Source: Idiomarina ramblicola (GTDB lineage Bacteria > Pseudomonadota > Gammaproteobacteria > Enterobacterales > Alteromonadaceae). Taken from it: a stretch of 64,000 nt of DNA. Location: NCBI RefSeq assembly GCF_003987255.1, contig NZ_PIQC01000004.1, forward strand, positions 62,001-126,000, read 5' to 3'. The translations under genes and the position numbers were made by a program. Shown in pieces: positions 1 through 9,727 of this stretch. A model generated the notes under the pieces. The model had not been told where the DNA came from. It saw only the letters and a program-made list of their open reading frames with translations, and searched no databases. Position 1 is the first letter of the stretch. The number at the start of each line of letters is the position of its first letter.

Positions 1-1
1 T

Positions 2-562
2 CCCAAAACAGATCGCTTTCGCTATGTTCAGATGAGCGGCGAGTTTGTTCCAAAGCCCGTATTTTTACTGGATAATCAGATTGAAGAAGGCACCGTTGGT
101 TATCAGGTGATTGCCTTGTTCCAACCGCAAGCAATGTCTGAAAATTATGTTCCGGTTAATATGGGATGGTTACCGGCCCCGGCTTCGCGGCAAGAATTAC
201 CAGAAGTGGAGCTGCCCACAGGGAAGCATGATTTAACCGGCTTTCTTTACTTTCCTTCAGATAATCAGTTTGTTAATAACACTTACGAAACAGATTTAGC
301 CGATAACAAAATTCGGGTACAAGAATTTCAGCCACACGCCATAGCAAAGCAACTTGGTATGTCGTTAACCGATTACACGTTTTTACTTGAGTCACCAGAA
401 GCTATGGGTTGGCAGCGCGACTGGCAACCTCAGGTGATGTCACCGGAAAAACATCAGGGTTACGCTGTTCAGTGGTTCTCGCTGGCCGTTGCCTGCTTGG
501 TGATTTTTCTATTTGCTGTTATAAAACTGAATAAACAACCAAAAAAAGAGGAGACCCGATGA
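2..562 (+). CDS. SURF1 family cytochrome c oxidase assembly protein (5' truncated)
   Basis: The reading frame is already open at the window edge, so the N-terminal transmembrane helix and start codon lie upstream; 186 residues are visible. The remaining part shows SURF1-type features: the segment RYVQMSGEF, then LLDNQ, a GTVGYQV strand, and a single C-terminal membrane helix (WFSLAVACLVIFLFAVIKL) just before the stop. SURF1 proteins are inner-membrane factors that help haem a insertion into cytochrome c oxidase. The stop overlaps the next start as ATGA, indicating translational coupling in an oxidase-assembly operon that continues to the SCO gene. Confidence 0.85.
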   Translation, partial: PKTDRFRYVQMSGEFVPKPVFLLDNQIEEGTVGYQVIALFQPQAMSENYVPVNMGWLPAPASRQELPEVELPTGKHDLTGFLYFPSDNQFVNNTYETDLADNKIRVQEFQPHAIAKQLGMSLTDYTFLLESPEAMGWQRDWQPQVMSPEKHQGYAVQWFSLAVACLVIFLFAVIKLNKQPKKEETR

Positions 563-1104
563 GCTCCCTGAATCGCTCTCGACGCGCTATTATTATCGTT
601 TTCGTTGCTTTTATTATTCCCGTGTTGGCTGCCTGGCTGATTCTGTCGCAAGACTGGTATGAGGCGGGTACCAATAAAGGCACCTTACTGCAGCCCCCTA
701 TTACTTTAAATCAGGAAGCTGACCAGCTACCTGAAGGTTGGCAAATTGGCTATATTGCACCACAAAATTGTGAGGCAATCTGCGAAAATACCTTGTACGT
801 AATGAACCAAGTCGACGTTGCTATTGGTAAAGACACCGAGCGTCTGACACCGGTAGTTCTGCATCAAAGTGAAGCCGAAAAAACCAACTTTAATCACAGT
901 GCGCCACATATTACGCAAATGATCACACCGCAACTGATTGAACAACTGAGTGAGCTACCTGATAACACCGTGTTTATTATCGACCCAATGCACAACGTCA
1001 TGCTGTATTACCCAACGCACCTGGATAAAGAGCAGATGATTGCGGAAGGTAAAAATGTGCTTGCGGATCTCCGTAAACTGCTTAAATTGTCCAGAATTGG
1101 GTAA
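559..1104 (+). CDS. Membrane-anchored thioredoxin-like protein of the cytochrome oxidase assembly operon
   Basis: A 181-residue protein with one N-terminal membrane helix (about residues 10-30) and a periplasmic domain. The domain has a GYIAPQNCEAIC segment with two cysteines spaced C-x3-C, as in SCO copper-binding sites, and a late strand IIDPMHNVMLYYP. This pattern is seen in a small family found between surf1 and ctaA in many proteobacteria and usually annotated as a cytochrome oxidase-associated transmembrane protein. Its biochemical role is not established; a redox or copper role is inferred. It overlaps the SURF1 gene by 4 bases and ends 10 bases before ctaA. Confidence 0.7.
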   Translation: MSSLNRSRRAIIIVFVAFIIPVLAAWLILSQDWYEAGTNKGTLLQPPITLNQEADQLPEGWQIGYIAPQNCEAICENTLYVMNQVDVAIGKDTERLTPVVLHQSEAEKTNFNHSAPHITQMITPQLIEQLSELPDNTVFIIDPMHNVMLYYPTHLDKEQMIAEGKNVLADLRKLLKLSRIG

Positions 1105-1114
1105 GGAAAATGCC

Positions 1115-2104
1115 ATGCGTTTATTGGTAAAAATTAGTGTTTTTTTTGCTTTTGTCGTTATTGTTCTTGGCGCTTTTACCCGACTGACTGAAGCAGGTTT
1201 GGGCTGCCCGGACTGGCCCGGCTGCTATGGTTTCATGAAGGTACCATCGCAGGAGGAGCACATTCAGCAGGCGGAACTCAGGTTCCCGGATGCGCCTGTG
1301 GAACACGCCAAAGCCTGGAACGAAATGGTTCACCGCTACTTTGCCGGCACCTTAGGCTTGCTCATACTAGCTATTGCCATCATTGCCTGGGTCAAAAGCC
1401 GTCGCTACAGCCATTACCCTACACCGGTTAAACTACCGACCTTGCTACTGGGGTTAGTCATATTTCAGGCTGCATTGGGCATGTGGACAGTGACCATGAA
1501 TTTGCAGCCGCTGATTGTCATGGGCCATCTGTTAGGCGGATTTTCAGTGATCTCACTGCTGTATTTGCTCTCATTGCGACTGTCTTCATACCGGCTTGCC
1601 GGCGGAGACCCTGAATTAAGGCGCTACAGAGGGCTGGCTTTCTTTACCCTGCTGGTTGTCATTGCGCAAATCGCTTTAGGTGGCTGGGTTGCGGCAAACT
1701 ATGCCGCCGTAGCCTGCACTGAGCTGCCCTTTTGCGAGGGCGACTGGACCTCTCAACTAGACTTTAGCGGTGCGTTCAGTATCCCCGAAGCCGATACCTA
1801 CCAGTATGGTGCGCATGATTACAACGACCGCATGACCATGCATGTGATGCACCGAGTTGGGGCTATTATCACTTTCTTAGTGGTTTGTGCTTTACTCTTT
1901 AAATGCTGGCGAAAAGCAAAATCGCATTTTTTCCGCCGCTCATTACTTGTTATCGGCTTGTTATTGTCTTTGCAAATTCTGCTCGGTATTAGTAACGTGG
2001 TCTTTCAATTACCGCTTTGGAATGCAGTGGCACACAATGCTACTGGGGCTTTGTTGTTACTGTCGCTGGTCGCGTTGAATTATAACCTGTCCAGAAAGGC
2101 GTAG
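1115..2104 (+). CDS. ctaA: Heme A synthase CtaA
   Basis: Integral membrane haem O monooxygenase that makes haem A for aa3-type cytochrome c oxidase. The chosen ATG gives 329 residues and is preceded by TAAGGA; the longer upstream reading would overlap the previous gene by 65 bases. About eight membrane helices are visible. Family motifs are present: [11 protein letters not shown] with Cys31 and Cys37, histidines in MVHRYFAG and MGHLLGG, a second cysteine pair in CTELPFC, and HVMHRVGA and HNATGALL near the C terminus. It is followed 13 bases later by ctaB, which makes its substrate haem O. Confidence 0.93.
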   Translation: MRLLVKISVFFAFVVIVLGAFTRLTEAGLGCPDWPGCYGFMKVPSQEEHIQQAELRFPDAPVEHAKAWNEMVHRYFAGTLGLLILAIAIIAWVKSRRYSHYPTPVKLPTLLLGLVIFQAALGMWTVTMNLQPLIVMGHLLGGFSVISLLYLLSLRLSSYRLAGGDPELRRYRGLAFFTLLVVIAQIALGGWVAANYAAVACTELPFCEGDWTSQLDFSGAFSIPEADTYQYGAHDYNDRMTMHVMHRVGAIITFLVVCALLFKCWRKAKSHFFRRSLLVIGLLLSLQILLGISNVVFQLPLWNAVAHNATGALLLLSLVALNYNLSRKA

Positions 2105-2117
2105 AGGAGTTGTCATT

Positions 2118-3014
2118 ATGGAATCCGTTGCCACAAAAAATATAACAAAAACGCGCAACGCTAACTGGCGAGATTACCTAGAGCTGACCAAACCTCGTGT
2201 CGTCGCCCTATTGTTACTGACCGCAGTGGTCGGCATGTGCCTGGCCACTGAAGAGCTTGTTTCGCTCAATGTTCTGGTCCCCGCCTTAATCGGCATCGGG
2301 TTGATGTCAGCTGCTGCCGCGGCTATTAATCACCTGGTCGACCGTCATATCGACGCTAAAATGGCGCGTACACTGCGCCGTCCGCTGCCTCAAGGCAATT
2401 TATCACCCACAAAAGTGACTGTGTTTGCAGCCTCAATTGGCGCTATTGGTTTTGTGACTCTGTATGCCTGGGTTAACCCATTAACCGCCTGGCTAACCTT
2501 TGCCAGTATGGTGGGGTATGCAGTTATCTACACAATGTTCCTAAAACGGGCAACGCCGCAGAATATTGTTATTGGTGGTTTAGCCGGTGCTGCGCCACCA
2601 TTGCTTGGTTGGACAGCGGTGACTAACGAGATTAACGCGCCAGCGGTACTATTAGTTATGATCATTTTCACCTGGACACCGCCTCACTTCTGGGCACTTG
2701 CTGTGCATCGTGCCAAAGACTACGCACGAGCAGAAATTCCGATGCTGCCGGTTACTCACGGTATCGACTTCACCAAAACCTGTATTTTCTTATATACCAT
2801 TTTGCTGACTGTGGTGTGTCTTATGCCTTTTTTAATTGGCATGACCGGCATGATTTACCTGGTAGGTGTGAGTCTGCTTAACGCGATTTTCCTGGCTTAC
2901 GCCTGGAAACTGAAATACGCGCCAAGCAAGAAAACAGCATTTAATATGTTTGCCTTTTCTATCTGGCATCTCATGCTGCTGTTTGTGATTTTACTGGTCG
3001 ATCACTACGTATAA
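2118..3014 (+). CDS. ctaB: Protoheme IX farnesyltransferase (heme O synthase)
   Basis: Polytopic prenyltransferase of the UbiA superfamily that adds a farnesyl group to protohaem, giving haem O. The 298 residues match the family length. The Asp-rich active-site motif is present (N71, D75, D79 in [12 protein letters not shown]), followed by [10 protein letters not shown] and the TPPHFWALA loop, also typical. It lies between ctaA and the SCO gene with gaps of 13 and 12 bases, consistent with one transcript. The same family includes CyoE, but the ctaA/SCO neighbourhood points to haem supply for an aa3 oxidase. Confidence 0.95.
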   Translation: MESVATKNITKTRNANWRDYLELTKPRVVALLLLTAVVGMCLATEELVSLNVLVPALIGIGLMSAAAAAINHLVDRHIDAKMARTLRRPLPQGNLSPTKVTVFAASIGAIGFVTLYAWVNPLTAWLTFASMVGYAVIYTMFLKRATPQNIVIGGLAGAAPPLLGWTAVTNEINAPAVLLVMIIFTWTPPHFWALAVHRAKDYARAEIPMLPVTHGIDFTKTCIFLYTILLTVVCLMPFLIGMTGMIYLVGVSLLNAIFLAYAWKLKYAPSKKTAFNMFAFSIWHLMLLFVILLVDHYV

Positions 3015-3026
3015 CTGGAGTAAGAA

Positions 3027-3641
3027 ATGAGTCGTATCGTTACGCTGCTGGCTGCGCTTATCGCCCTTGCAGCCGGGTTCGCAGTTTACAACTTTTGGCC
3101 GGAAGAAAAACCGGAAGCTTTAATATACGAGCCCCCTCGTGCGTTAAAATCGTTTGAGTTAAACAGCACAGCCGAAGGCTCTATTGAAAATGATGCACTC
3201 AAAGGCCAGTGGACCTTGCTCTTTACCGGTTATACCTTCTGTCCTGATATCTGTCCAACCACCATGTCAGACTTAAAAGGTGTGCTACCTGCATTACAGG
3301 AAGAAACCTCCGACCCGGTTAAAGTCTGGATGATTTCAGTTGACCCCAAACGCGATGATATTGAACGCTTAACGCAGTACGTAAATTATTTTGGCGATGA
3401 CTTTGTCGGTGTTCGAGCCGAACATAAGGAGCTGTTCCCGTTCGTACGCGATTTAGGTTTAATGTATTCGATTCCCGATGAAGGCGAAGAAAATTATCTG
3501 GTGAACCACAGCGCCGCTATTATTCTGGTTAACCCCAACGGACACCGCAAAGCGATATTTAATGCCGACCACCAACGCGGGGAAGTACCGGTGGTCGACA
3601 TGGAACAACTGGCAAAAGATTTTGCCATTATCGCCAATTAG
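3027..3641 (+). CDS. SCO1/SenC family copper chaperone
   Basis: A 204-residue thioredoxin-fold protein with one N-terminal membrane anchor (about residues 4-22). The copper site is intact: CPDIC (Cys72 and Cys76) and His161 in NHSAAIILV. SCO proteins deliver copper to, or reduce, the CuA site of cytochrome c oxidase on the periplasmic side. It is the last gene of the oxidase-assembly run; its TAG stop shares bases with the TAA stop of the convergent deacetylase gene. Confidence 0.92.
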   Translation: MSRIVTLLAALIALAAGFAVYNFWPEEKPEALIYEPPRALKSFELNSTAEGSIENDALKGQWTLLFTGYTFCPDICPTTMSDLKGVLPALQEETSDPVKVWMISVDPKRDDIERLTQYVNYFGDDFVGVRAEHKELFPFVRDLGLMYSIPDEGEENYLVNHSAAIILVNPNGHRKAIFNADHQRGEVPVVDMEQLAKDFAIIAN

Positions 3642-4723
3642 TCAGGCCAGCTACCTGACTGATCGGGTCGAATAAGCGCGACAGAATACCAATAATAACG
3701 CGACTCAGAGGCACTGGGCGCAGTACAGTTAATGCGTGAGCGCCCAATGTTAATGTCTTTTTCAAGCGTCACACTAAACTGAGTATCGCTTTCCCACTCA
3801 GGTTTTAAAACCGAACTACCGGCAAAGCATTGCAGTGCATCGGTACGCATATCGTCAAGGGTATCGCCCTCTTCTAGCGTTACGCTAATTGTCGGTTTTG
3901 TATTATCATGTGCAACTAAAGGCTCTTCCGGTTGGTAAGTACGTACCGGCATAGCTTTAGAATTTAACTTGGCTTTCAACGTATTTAAGTTCGCATAGAT
4001 ACCCGACGCAGGGAAACGCGTAATAACAGTATCTTCGCTCCATTTGGACCATGGGCCTGAATGCTGAGCAAAGGCCAGGAAGCCCCATTCATTCAGTAAA
4101 CCTCGCAATTCGTTGTTGTACTCACCATAAGGATAAGCAAAATATTTTTGCTGCTCCCCTAAGTTCTCATCAATGGCTTCCTGCGCGGTAACAACGTCGT
4201 AATGCATGCGCTCCTGCCACTCGTCATCGCTTTCACCTTCCTGCTTGCGAATAAGGTGTGCGTGAGTCTGCCCGTGATTAGCAATGGTAGCGCCGTTCTG
4301 CTGAATTTCTTTAAGTTCTTCCCAGCCCATGTAGTGGCCGCTGTGCTTACGCATAAGTTCAGGGTTAACGAACACCGTATAAGGCATTTCAAACTCCTCC
4401 AGAAGCTCTACAGCGTTCTCATAGACATTCTGGTAGCCATCGTCGAAGGTAATGACAACGGCTTTTTCAGGAAGCGCTTTATCTTTTTCAATGGCTTCAC
4501 GCGCAACAGTAATATCAATAACGTTGAAGTTGTTGTCCTGCAGGTATTGCAGATGCTCACGAAACGTCTCCGGGTCAATAGAGGTAACAGCCGGGGTCGA
4601 ACTGCTGACATGATGGTATTGCAACACCACCACACTGTCAGCACTACCTGCCTGAGCTAATGGCGAACACCCCAGCAATAATCCCGATGCGGCGCTCAAC
4701 GTCATTTTGTTCAACATCTTCAT
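3638..4723 (-). CDS. Polysaccharide deacetylase family lipoprotein
   Basis: A 361-residue protein with a lipoprotein-like signal (LLLGC, Cys19) and a NodB-type domain at about residues 30-220. The metal and catalytic motifs are visible: FDDGY (Asp94-Asp95), NHGQTH (His150, His154) and YPYGEYN. The domain arrangement resembles the N-terminal deacetylase half of PgaB. The last 110 or so residues form a separate domain I do not recognise. The start is supported by AGGAG five bases before the ATG. The substrate, an N-acetylated glycan, is inferred. It converges on the SCO gene with a 4-base overlap of stops. Confidence 0.82.
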   Translation of the reverse strand: MKMLNKMTLSAASGLLLGCSPLAQAGSADSVVVLQYHHVSSSTPAVTSIDPETFREHLQYLQDNNFNVIDITVAREAIEKDKALPEKAVVITFDDGYQNVYENAVELLEEFEMPYTVFVNPELMRKHSGHYMGWEELKEIQQNGATIANHGQTHAHLIRKQEGESDDEWQERMHYDVVTAQEAIDENLGEQQKYFAYPYGEYNNELRGLLNEWGFLAFAQHSGPWSKWSEDTVITRFPASGIYANLNTLKAKLNSKAMPVRTYQPEEPLVAHDNTKPTISVTLEEGDTLDDMRTDALQCFAGSSVLKPEWESDTQFSVTLEKDINIGRSRINCTAPSASESRYYWYSVALIRPDQSGSWPD

Positions 4724-4780
4724 ACTGACTCCTGATAAAGTATAAAAGCCGTCATTAACCGAATTCTCTTAAGGAGCTTT

Positions 4781-6103
4781 ATGCACAAGCTGTTTGGATT
4801 TCCATTGTCAGATCACAGCCGCGTTTTTGCGATTGCCCTGCCAATGATTATTTCCAATATTGCTGCACCACTTCTCGGTCTGGTCGATACTGCCATCATA
4901 GGTCATTTGCCGAACGCTATCTACTTATCGGCTGTTGCCATTGGTGCCATGGTAGTCAGTTTTATTTATTTACTGGCGGTATTTTTGCGCATGGCAACAA
5001 CCGGCTACATAGCCCAGTCGTATGGTGCCGACGACATACAGGCGCAGCGCCAGCACTTTAATAACGGCATTGTCATTGCACTGGGCTTAGGCGTATTAAT
5101 CGCCATTGCCAGCCCCTGGATTAATGATTTGGCTATGTGGGTCGTAGCACCGAGCGCCGAACTTGAAGGCTACGCCCGCGACTACATTGAAATACGCTTA
5201 TGGTCAGCACCAGCCTCCCTAATGACGCTGGTAGCCCTGGGTGTCTTATTAGGCCGCCAAAACAGCCGCAAAGCCATGCTGCTGGTAATAATTACCAACG
5301 CCGTGAATGTGGTTATGGATGTCATACTGATACTGGGCTTTGGACTGAATGTAGAAGGGGCTGCCTGGGCTTCGCTTAGTGCTGAGTGGGTGACCGCTAT
5401 TATCGGTTTCTACTGGACGGCACGCGCTCTGGGCTGGCATTTACGGCACTGGCAGTTGAAGTTTCAGCAACTGCGTCAGTTTTTGAGAGTTAACGGCAAC
5501 ATTTTTATTCGCAGCTTGGTACTGCAGCTGTGTATGGCCACAATGACCGGCTATGCGACCCGTTATGGCAGTACGATGGTGGCGGTAAACGCGGTTTTAA
5601 TGCAGTTTTTAATGTTGATATCACTGGGGCTGGACGGCATTGCGTATTCGGTCGAAGCCTTGGCGGGACAGGCTAAAGGTCAAAAACGGCACGATAAAAT
5701 TCGGTACTGGTGCAAAATCACCTTGCTCTGGTCTTCACTGTTTGCCGTTGTCTATTCCTTGGTTTTTGCGTTGGCAGGCAATGCCATTATCCGTCTTATT
5801 ACCGATATTCCAGAGATCATTCAGGTTGCTCAAGATTATTTGCCCTGGATAGTCGTACTGCCGCTATTGGCGCACTGGAGTTACTGGTTTGATGGCGTAT
5901 TTATTGGCTTGTCATTCAGTCGTGGTATGCGTAATACCATGATTCTAAGTGCTGTGATTGGCTTTTTGCCTTTGTGGTGGGCAGGATTGCCGCTGGAGAA
6001 CCACGGTTTGTGGTTAGCTCTCAGCGGCTTTTTATTCATGCGTGGTATTACCCAGGCAGTTTGGCTCAAATATCTTAGTTCGCCAAATCATCCATCAGGA
6101 TAA
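4781..6103 (+). CDS. MATE family efflux transporter (DinF-like)
   Basis: A 440-residue polytopic protein with about twelve membrane helices and the MATE pattern: an N-terminal IALPMIISNIAAPLLGLVDTAIIGHL segment (shown by its PMI...VDT residues) and an equivalent second half. This branch resembles DinF, which exports toxic or oxidised organic compounds by cation antiport. AAGGAG lies seven bases before the ATG. It is divergent from the deacetylase gene, and its last 29 bases overlap the 3' end of the convergent DUF4397 gene. The substrate cannot be told from sequence. Confidence 0.88.
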   Translation: MHKLFGFPLSDHSRVFAIALPMIISNIAAPLLGLVDTAIIGHLPNAIYLSAVAIGAMVVSFIYLLAVFLRMATTGYIAQSYGADDIQAQRQHFNNGIVIALGLGVLIAIASPWINDLAMWVVAPSAELEGYARDYIEIRLWSAPASLMTLVALGVLLGRQNSRKAMLLVIITNAVNVVMDVILILGFGLNVEGAAWASLSAEWVTAIIGFYWTARALGWHLRHWQLKFQQLRQFLRVNGNIFIRSLVLQLCMATMTGYATRYGSTMVAVNAVLMQFLMLISLGLDGIAYSVEALAGQAKGQKRHDKIRYWCKITLLWSSLFAVVYSLVFALAGNAIIRLITDIPEIIQVAQDYLPWIVVLPLLAHWSYWFDGVFIGLSFSRGMRNTMILSAVIGFLPLWWAGLPLENHGLWLALSGFLFMRGITQAVWLKYLSSPNHPSG

Positions 6104-7466
6104 GCTGGGGAGGAAGTCCACCGTCTGTTGCGTCAACCGCAACAGCCGTGTAGATACCACCGCCTTCCAATGTCAGTACAGGTGTCTGGATAGCAATGTC
6201 CTGCGTACCCGTTGCAGTTACCGTTACCACATAGTCACCCGGTGTTAACGCAACATTGCCCGTGCTGACCAAACCTTCTGCATCAAACGGAATATCGGTA
6301 AAGGCGGCGTCTGCGCCACTGATGTCATCAGTCTCAGTCACGTAGATATCAACGTTACCGGCGCTTGGTGCAGCATGAACCAACTGAATTTTAGCTTCAG
6401 TCGTCACTCGACGACGTTCTTCAGTCAGTACTTGCAAACCGATAGTGCTCAGTTCACCAACCGCATAAACTGAATAGCTCATTGCGTTTTCTACAGCAAG
6501 AGCGGCATCTTCGATAACCACCGGATCGCCACCCGCCGCAGCAACGTCAACGCTGTACTCAGCGGCTTCCAGATTCAGGTAACCCGTTGCATTCTGGAAA
6601 GGCAAGTCTTGGACTTGGGCTTCTGCAGCATCATTCAATGTCACATCGACATTAGGCGCATCTGCTACGGCATGCACCACACGAACATCGGCACCAGCAT
6701 CTGCGTCATTCACTAACGTAGTCGACTCACCATCACTGATTTGCAAAGTGACCGGTGAATTAGCAGAGTTTGCTGCGACATTATTGGTTGCGGCAATAAT
6801 GTAATCACCACCATCAGCCAGGCTCACAGTTCCCGAATCATAGACAACAGCATCATCACCAGCACCGGTTAAACGAATGCGGTAGTCACCGGTTTCAACA
6901 TCCACCTGACCACTGTCTTCACCGTAAGCAAGTGTTAGGGTAGGCGATGCAGCACTTAGATCCGCATCCGGAGCCGTTAGGTAAACATCAACGGTTGGTG
7001 CATCGTAGGCAGCATGCACCACTTGGATACGGCTTTCACCTGCGGCTACATCCGATACCGGGTTTGAGAGAATTAACGGCTCTAAAGATTCGTCCGCCAA
7101 TTGACCCACAGCAAAAACTTCATAACGCGTATCGGCTGAAAAAGTTAATGAGGCAGGACCAATGGCATCAACGGTACTGTCATCAGGAAGAATGCCCTGA
7201 ACCGTAATATCATAGTCGCCAGCGTCAACTTCGAGAATGCCGGAAGACGTATGGTAAGGCACATTTTCTAATAATGCGGTTTCACCTGCTAAGACATTAA
7301 CGTTGGGCGAATCAGCTGAAGTATGATGTACCCGTACAAAGCTTGATTCAGCTTCAGGAGGTGGTGTGGTAGTATTGTCAGTGTCACTATCGCTGTCAAA
7401 CCAGTCACAACCAGTGATAAGTAGAAGTGATGTCGCTAGGACACCCAGTTTTTTGATCCCTTGCAT
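6075..7466 (-). CDS. DUF4397 repeat lipoprotein
   Basis: A 463-residue secreted lipoprotein. The ATG chosen follows AGGA and yields a signal peptide ending in LLITGC (Cys20). After an Asp/Thr/Pro-rich linker there are four tandem DUF4397 units of roughly 100 residues, each opening with a strand of the form VxVHxxxDxPxVDV; the motif histidines fall near residues 48, 151, 255 and 354. The protein is very acidic and poor in lysine, typical of surface or periplasmic beta-sandwich proteins of marine bacteria. The function is unknown; a cell-surface binding or adhesion role is only a guess. Confidence 0.82.
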   Translation of the reverse strand: MQGIKKLGVLATSLLLITGCDWFDSDSDTDNTTTPPPEAESSFVRVHHTSADSPNVNVLAGETALLENVPYHTSSGILEVDAGDYDITVQGILPDDSTVDAIGPASLTFSADTRYEVFAVGQLADESLEPLILSNPVSDVAAGESRIQVVHAAYDAPTVDVYLTAPDADLSAASPTLTLAYGEDSGQVDVETGDYRIRLTGAGDDAVVYDSGTVSLADGGDYIIAATNNVAANSANSPVTLQISDGESTTLVNDADAGADVRVVHAVADAPNVDVTLNDAAEAQVQDLPFQNATGYLNLEAAEYSVDVAAAGGDPVVIEDAALAVENAMSYSVYAVGELSTIGLQVLTEERRRVTTEAKIQLVHAAPSAGNVDIYVTETDDISGADAAFTDIPFDAEGLVSTGNVALTPGDYVVTVTATGTQDIAIQTPVLTLEGGGIYTAVAVDATDGGLPPQLILMDDLAN

Positions 7467-7581
7467 AATTGAAATCCTCGTATTGATTAGGCAAATATCG
7501 TTACGAGATAAGATCGTGCAAGGGATCACATATTTTTAACATTAAAAAATCGAACAATACCAAGTTGTATAGTCGAAAGGT

Positions 7582-8160
7582 CTAGTAGTACGAGTGCTCT
7601 CCGTGCTCATGATCAGTAATATCACGAACCCCGTTCACTTCTTCCGGGAAGCGCTCAAGCAACTCTTTCTCAATGCCGTTTTTCAACGTGACATCGATCA
7701 TGCTGCAACCATTACAACCACCGCCAAATTGCAGAATAGCGACGCCGTCATCGGTAATTTCTGCAACCATAACCTGACCACCGTGGCTTGCCAGCTGTGG
7801 ATTAATTTCGGCCTGAATCACATACTCAACCCGCTCAATTAGCGGCGCGTCGTCGGCAACCTTACGTGCTTTAGCGTTGGGTGCTTTCAGGGTTAACTGA
7901 GAGCCCATTTCCTGCTCTTCAAAATCAATAGCAGCGTCTTCTAAAAACGGCGCACTACCGGAATCAACCACCGCATCAAAACCGTTAAACGGCAGACGCT
8001 CGTCGTCCGGTTCAACAGAATCTGGTGGACAATAAGAAACACCACACTCTGCATTAGCCATACCCGGGTTAACCACAAACACACGAATACACGTGCCGTC
8101 GGGTTGGTCGGCTAAGAGCTTCTTAAAGTGGGACTGCGCTGCTTCTGAAATACGAATCAT
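7582..8160 (-). CDS. nfuA: Fe-S biogenesis protein NfuA
   Basis: A scaffold/carrier that delivers 4Fe-4S clusters to apoproteins, especially under oxidative or iron stress. It has an N-terminal degenerate A-type domain (about residues 1-100) and a C-terminal Nfu domain with the cluster ligands Cys149 and Cys152 in GGGCNGCSM, the same positions as in E. coli NfuA. The internal ATG giving 192 residues is preferred over an ATG 15 bases upstream because it matches the family N terminus (MIRISEAAQ). An IscR-like palindrome lies just upstream. The nfuA-comF-bioH order is conserved in gammaproteobacteria. Confidence 0.95.
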   Translation of the reverse strand: MIRISEAAQSHFKKLLADQPDGTCIRVFVVNPGMANAECGVSYCPPDSVEPDDERLPFNGFDAVVDSGSAPFLEDAAIDFEEQEMGSQLTLKAPNAKARKVADDAPLIERVEYVIQAEINPQLASHGGQVMVAEITDDGVAILQFGGGCNGCSMIDVTLKNGIEKELLERFPEEVNGVRDITDHEHGEHSYY

Positions 8161-8180
8161 AAATACTGACCTCACGGCTT

Positions 8181-8205
8181 ATACCTGAGTAAATTACTAA
8201 GGTAT
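8181..8205 (-). promoter_or_regulatory. Candidate IscR type 1 binding site upstream of nfuA
   Basis: A 25-base near-palindrome with 12-base arms, ATACCTGAGTAA and TTACTAAGGTAT, around a central A, with one mismatched pair. Against the published E. coli type 1 IscR consensus as I remember it (ATAnnnGACT...AGTCnnnTAT) it agrees at 22 of 25 positions by my count, including both ATA/TAT ends. It begins 20 bases upstream of the nfuA ATG, where a bound repressor would block the promoter. NfuA is an Fe-S gene controlled by IscR in E. coli, so the context fits. Confidence 0.7.
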
Positions 8206-8231
8206 AGTGTAACCGAGATACCCTTCAGTTT

Positions 8232-8921
8232 CTAGTCGTGTTGGTTATAGACAACCGCCCACGCATCCACCGCTTTAGCTCCTTTTTTGTAAAGCGCATC
8301 AGCGGCTGCCATCATGGTGGCTCCGGTACTGAGCACGTCATCGACAACCGCTACCGTGCAACCACTAAAGTCCTTGAGCGCCAACTGACTGCGGCGACTG
8401 TTGTCCCATCGCGATGACTGCGAAGTCATATGTTGCATCGGTACAGAACGTATTTTACGCAAACCGCCATTGATATAAGGAATCTTTAGCGCGGCAGACA
8501 AGTAACGAGCCAATAATGCCGTTTGATGAAACCCTCGCCTACGCCAGGCTTGCTGAGTCATAGGCACAGCAACAATACAGTCCGGCAACGCTTGTTCGCG
8601 GTAGCACAGCAATAAATGAGCTGCCAATTGATTAGCCAGTAACGGGGCTAACTCCGCCTTATTGCGGAATTTAAACAAGGTGATCAGTTGTTGTACCTGC
8701 GGCTCCCAGCGCAATGCGCCATACCAATAACGACATAGCCGTTGTCCTTCCGATATATGTTGCTCGATATCCGAAAGGTGCTGGCAGCAACGCGGATACC
8801 AGCGAGGTAATGCATTATCGCAATCACGACATAGGCTGTTGGCGCCAACGCAGGAATAGCCACAACTCCAGCACGTACCCAATTCAAAAGCATTGGCGAG
8901 ACGGCGTAAAAACGCTAGCAT
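8232..8921 (-). CDS. ComF family phosphoribosyltransferase-like protein
   Basis: A 229-residue protein of the ComF/GntX family, linked in naturally competent bacteria to DNA uptake. An N-terminal zinc-ribbon-like cluster is visible (Cys17, Cys20, Cys31, Cys34). The C-terminal half is a type I PRTase fold with the diphosphate-binding loop [14 protein letters not shown] at about residue 190. The ATG is preceded by AAGGGA. It sits 71 bases upstream of the nfuA start on the same strand and is divergent from bioH, the standard arrangement. The precise activity of ComF proteins remains unclear. Confidence 0.9.
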   Translation of the reverse strand: MLAFLRRLANAFELGTCWSCGYSCVGANSLCRDCDNALPRWYPRCCQHLSDIEQHISEGQRLCRYWYGALRWEPQVQQLITLFKFRNKAELAPLLANQLAAHLLLCYREQALPDCIVAVPMTQQAWRRRGFHQTALLARYLSAALKIPYINGGLRKIRSVPMQHMTSQSSRWDNSRRSQLALKDFSGCTVAVVDDVLSTGATMMAAADALYKKGAKAVDAWAVVYNQHD

Positions 8922-8958
8922 AGCATCCCTTAATCATGAACTCGGGACAGGTAGTATA

Positions 8959-9726
8959 GTGAGCCTTTCGGTAATGTGCTGTGGTACAGGAACGCCTTTT
9001 GTTGTACTCCATGGTTGGGGAATGAATGCGAATATCTGGCAACCGGTAGTACCGGCGTTGAGCCAGTATTTTCAACTCCACTGTCTCGACTTACCTGGCT
9101 TTGGTGACTCTACCTGGTTATCAGAAAACGACGTGTCACTGGAGACTTTCGTTGAGCAAATCATGCCGGCTCTGCCCCAGCGTTTTCATTTAATGGGCTG
9201 GTCGTTGGGAGGACTGATTGCGACACAGATTGCGCTCGAGCATCCTGAACGAGTACTGTCGCTAAATACCGTTGCTTCCTCACCTCACTTCGTCGAAAGT
9301 GACAGCTGGTCAGGTATTCAACCCAATGTACTGGAGCAATTTCAGCAACAATTAGACCGCAACTTTAAAAAAACCATTGAGCGTTTTTTAGCAATCCAGG
9401 CCATGGGAAGTGAGGACGCACGAGAGCAAGTCAAGCAGGTCAGACAGTTGATATTTACCAAACCCATGCCTAACCCCGGCGTGCTAAAACAGGCATTAAC
9501 CATTTTGCAGACTGCGGATTTACGTCCGCAACTGTCAAAAATTGAAATGCCCTTTAACCGCTTTTACGGACGATTAGACAGTCTGGTTCCGGAGCGCGCT
9601 ATTGATAGTATTTCGACCCTGACACCTAAATCAAAAGCGGTAGTCTTTAACAAAAGCTCACACGCTCCGTTTATTTCCGAACCGGAACGTTTTGTCAGTG
9701 AATTACTAAGAGCACTGAAGCAGTAA
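8959..9726 (+). CDS. bioH: Pimeloyl-ACP methyl ester carboxylesterase BioH
   Basis: Alpha/beta hydrolase that removes the methyl group from pimeloyl-ACP methyl ester, releasing the biotin precursor. I use the GTG at this position, not the ATG 66 bases upstream, which would overlap the divergent comF. With the GTG start the protein has 255 residues and the triad falls at Ser82 (GWSLGG), Asp207 (GRLDSLVP) and His235 (SSHAPF), the numbering of E. coli BioH. HGWG, the oxyanion-region motif, is at 18-21. No bioC is visible nearby; bioH standing apart from bio genes is common. Confidence 0.92.
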   Translation: MSLSVMCCGTGTPFVVLHGWGMNANIWQPVVPALSQYFQLHCLDLPGFGDSTWLSENDVSLETFVEQIMPALPQRFHLMGWSLGGLIATQIALEHPERVLSLNTVASSPHFVESDSWSGIQPNVLEQFQQQLDRNFKKTIERFLAIQAMGSEDAREQVKQVRQLIFTKPMPNPGVLKQALTILQTADLRPQLSKIEMPFNRFYGRLDSLVPERAIDSISTLTPKSKAVVFNKSSHAPFISEPERFVSELLRALKQ

Positions 9727-9727
9727 A

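Noticed and set aside
469-945. Minus-strand open frames in the cytochrome oxidase operon and similar frames opposite long genes.
   Set aside because: They lie fully opposite well-supported genes and show no family motif or ribosome-binding site.
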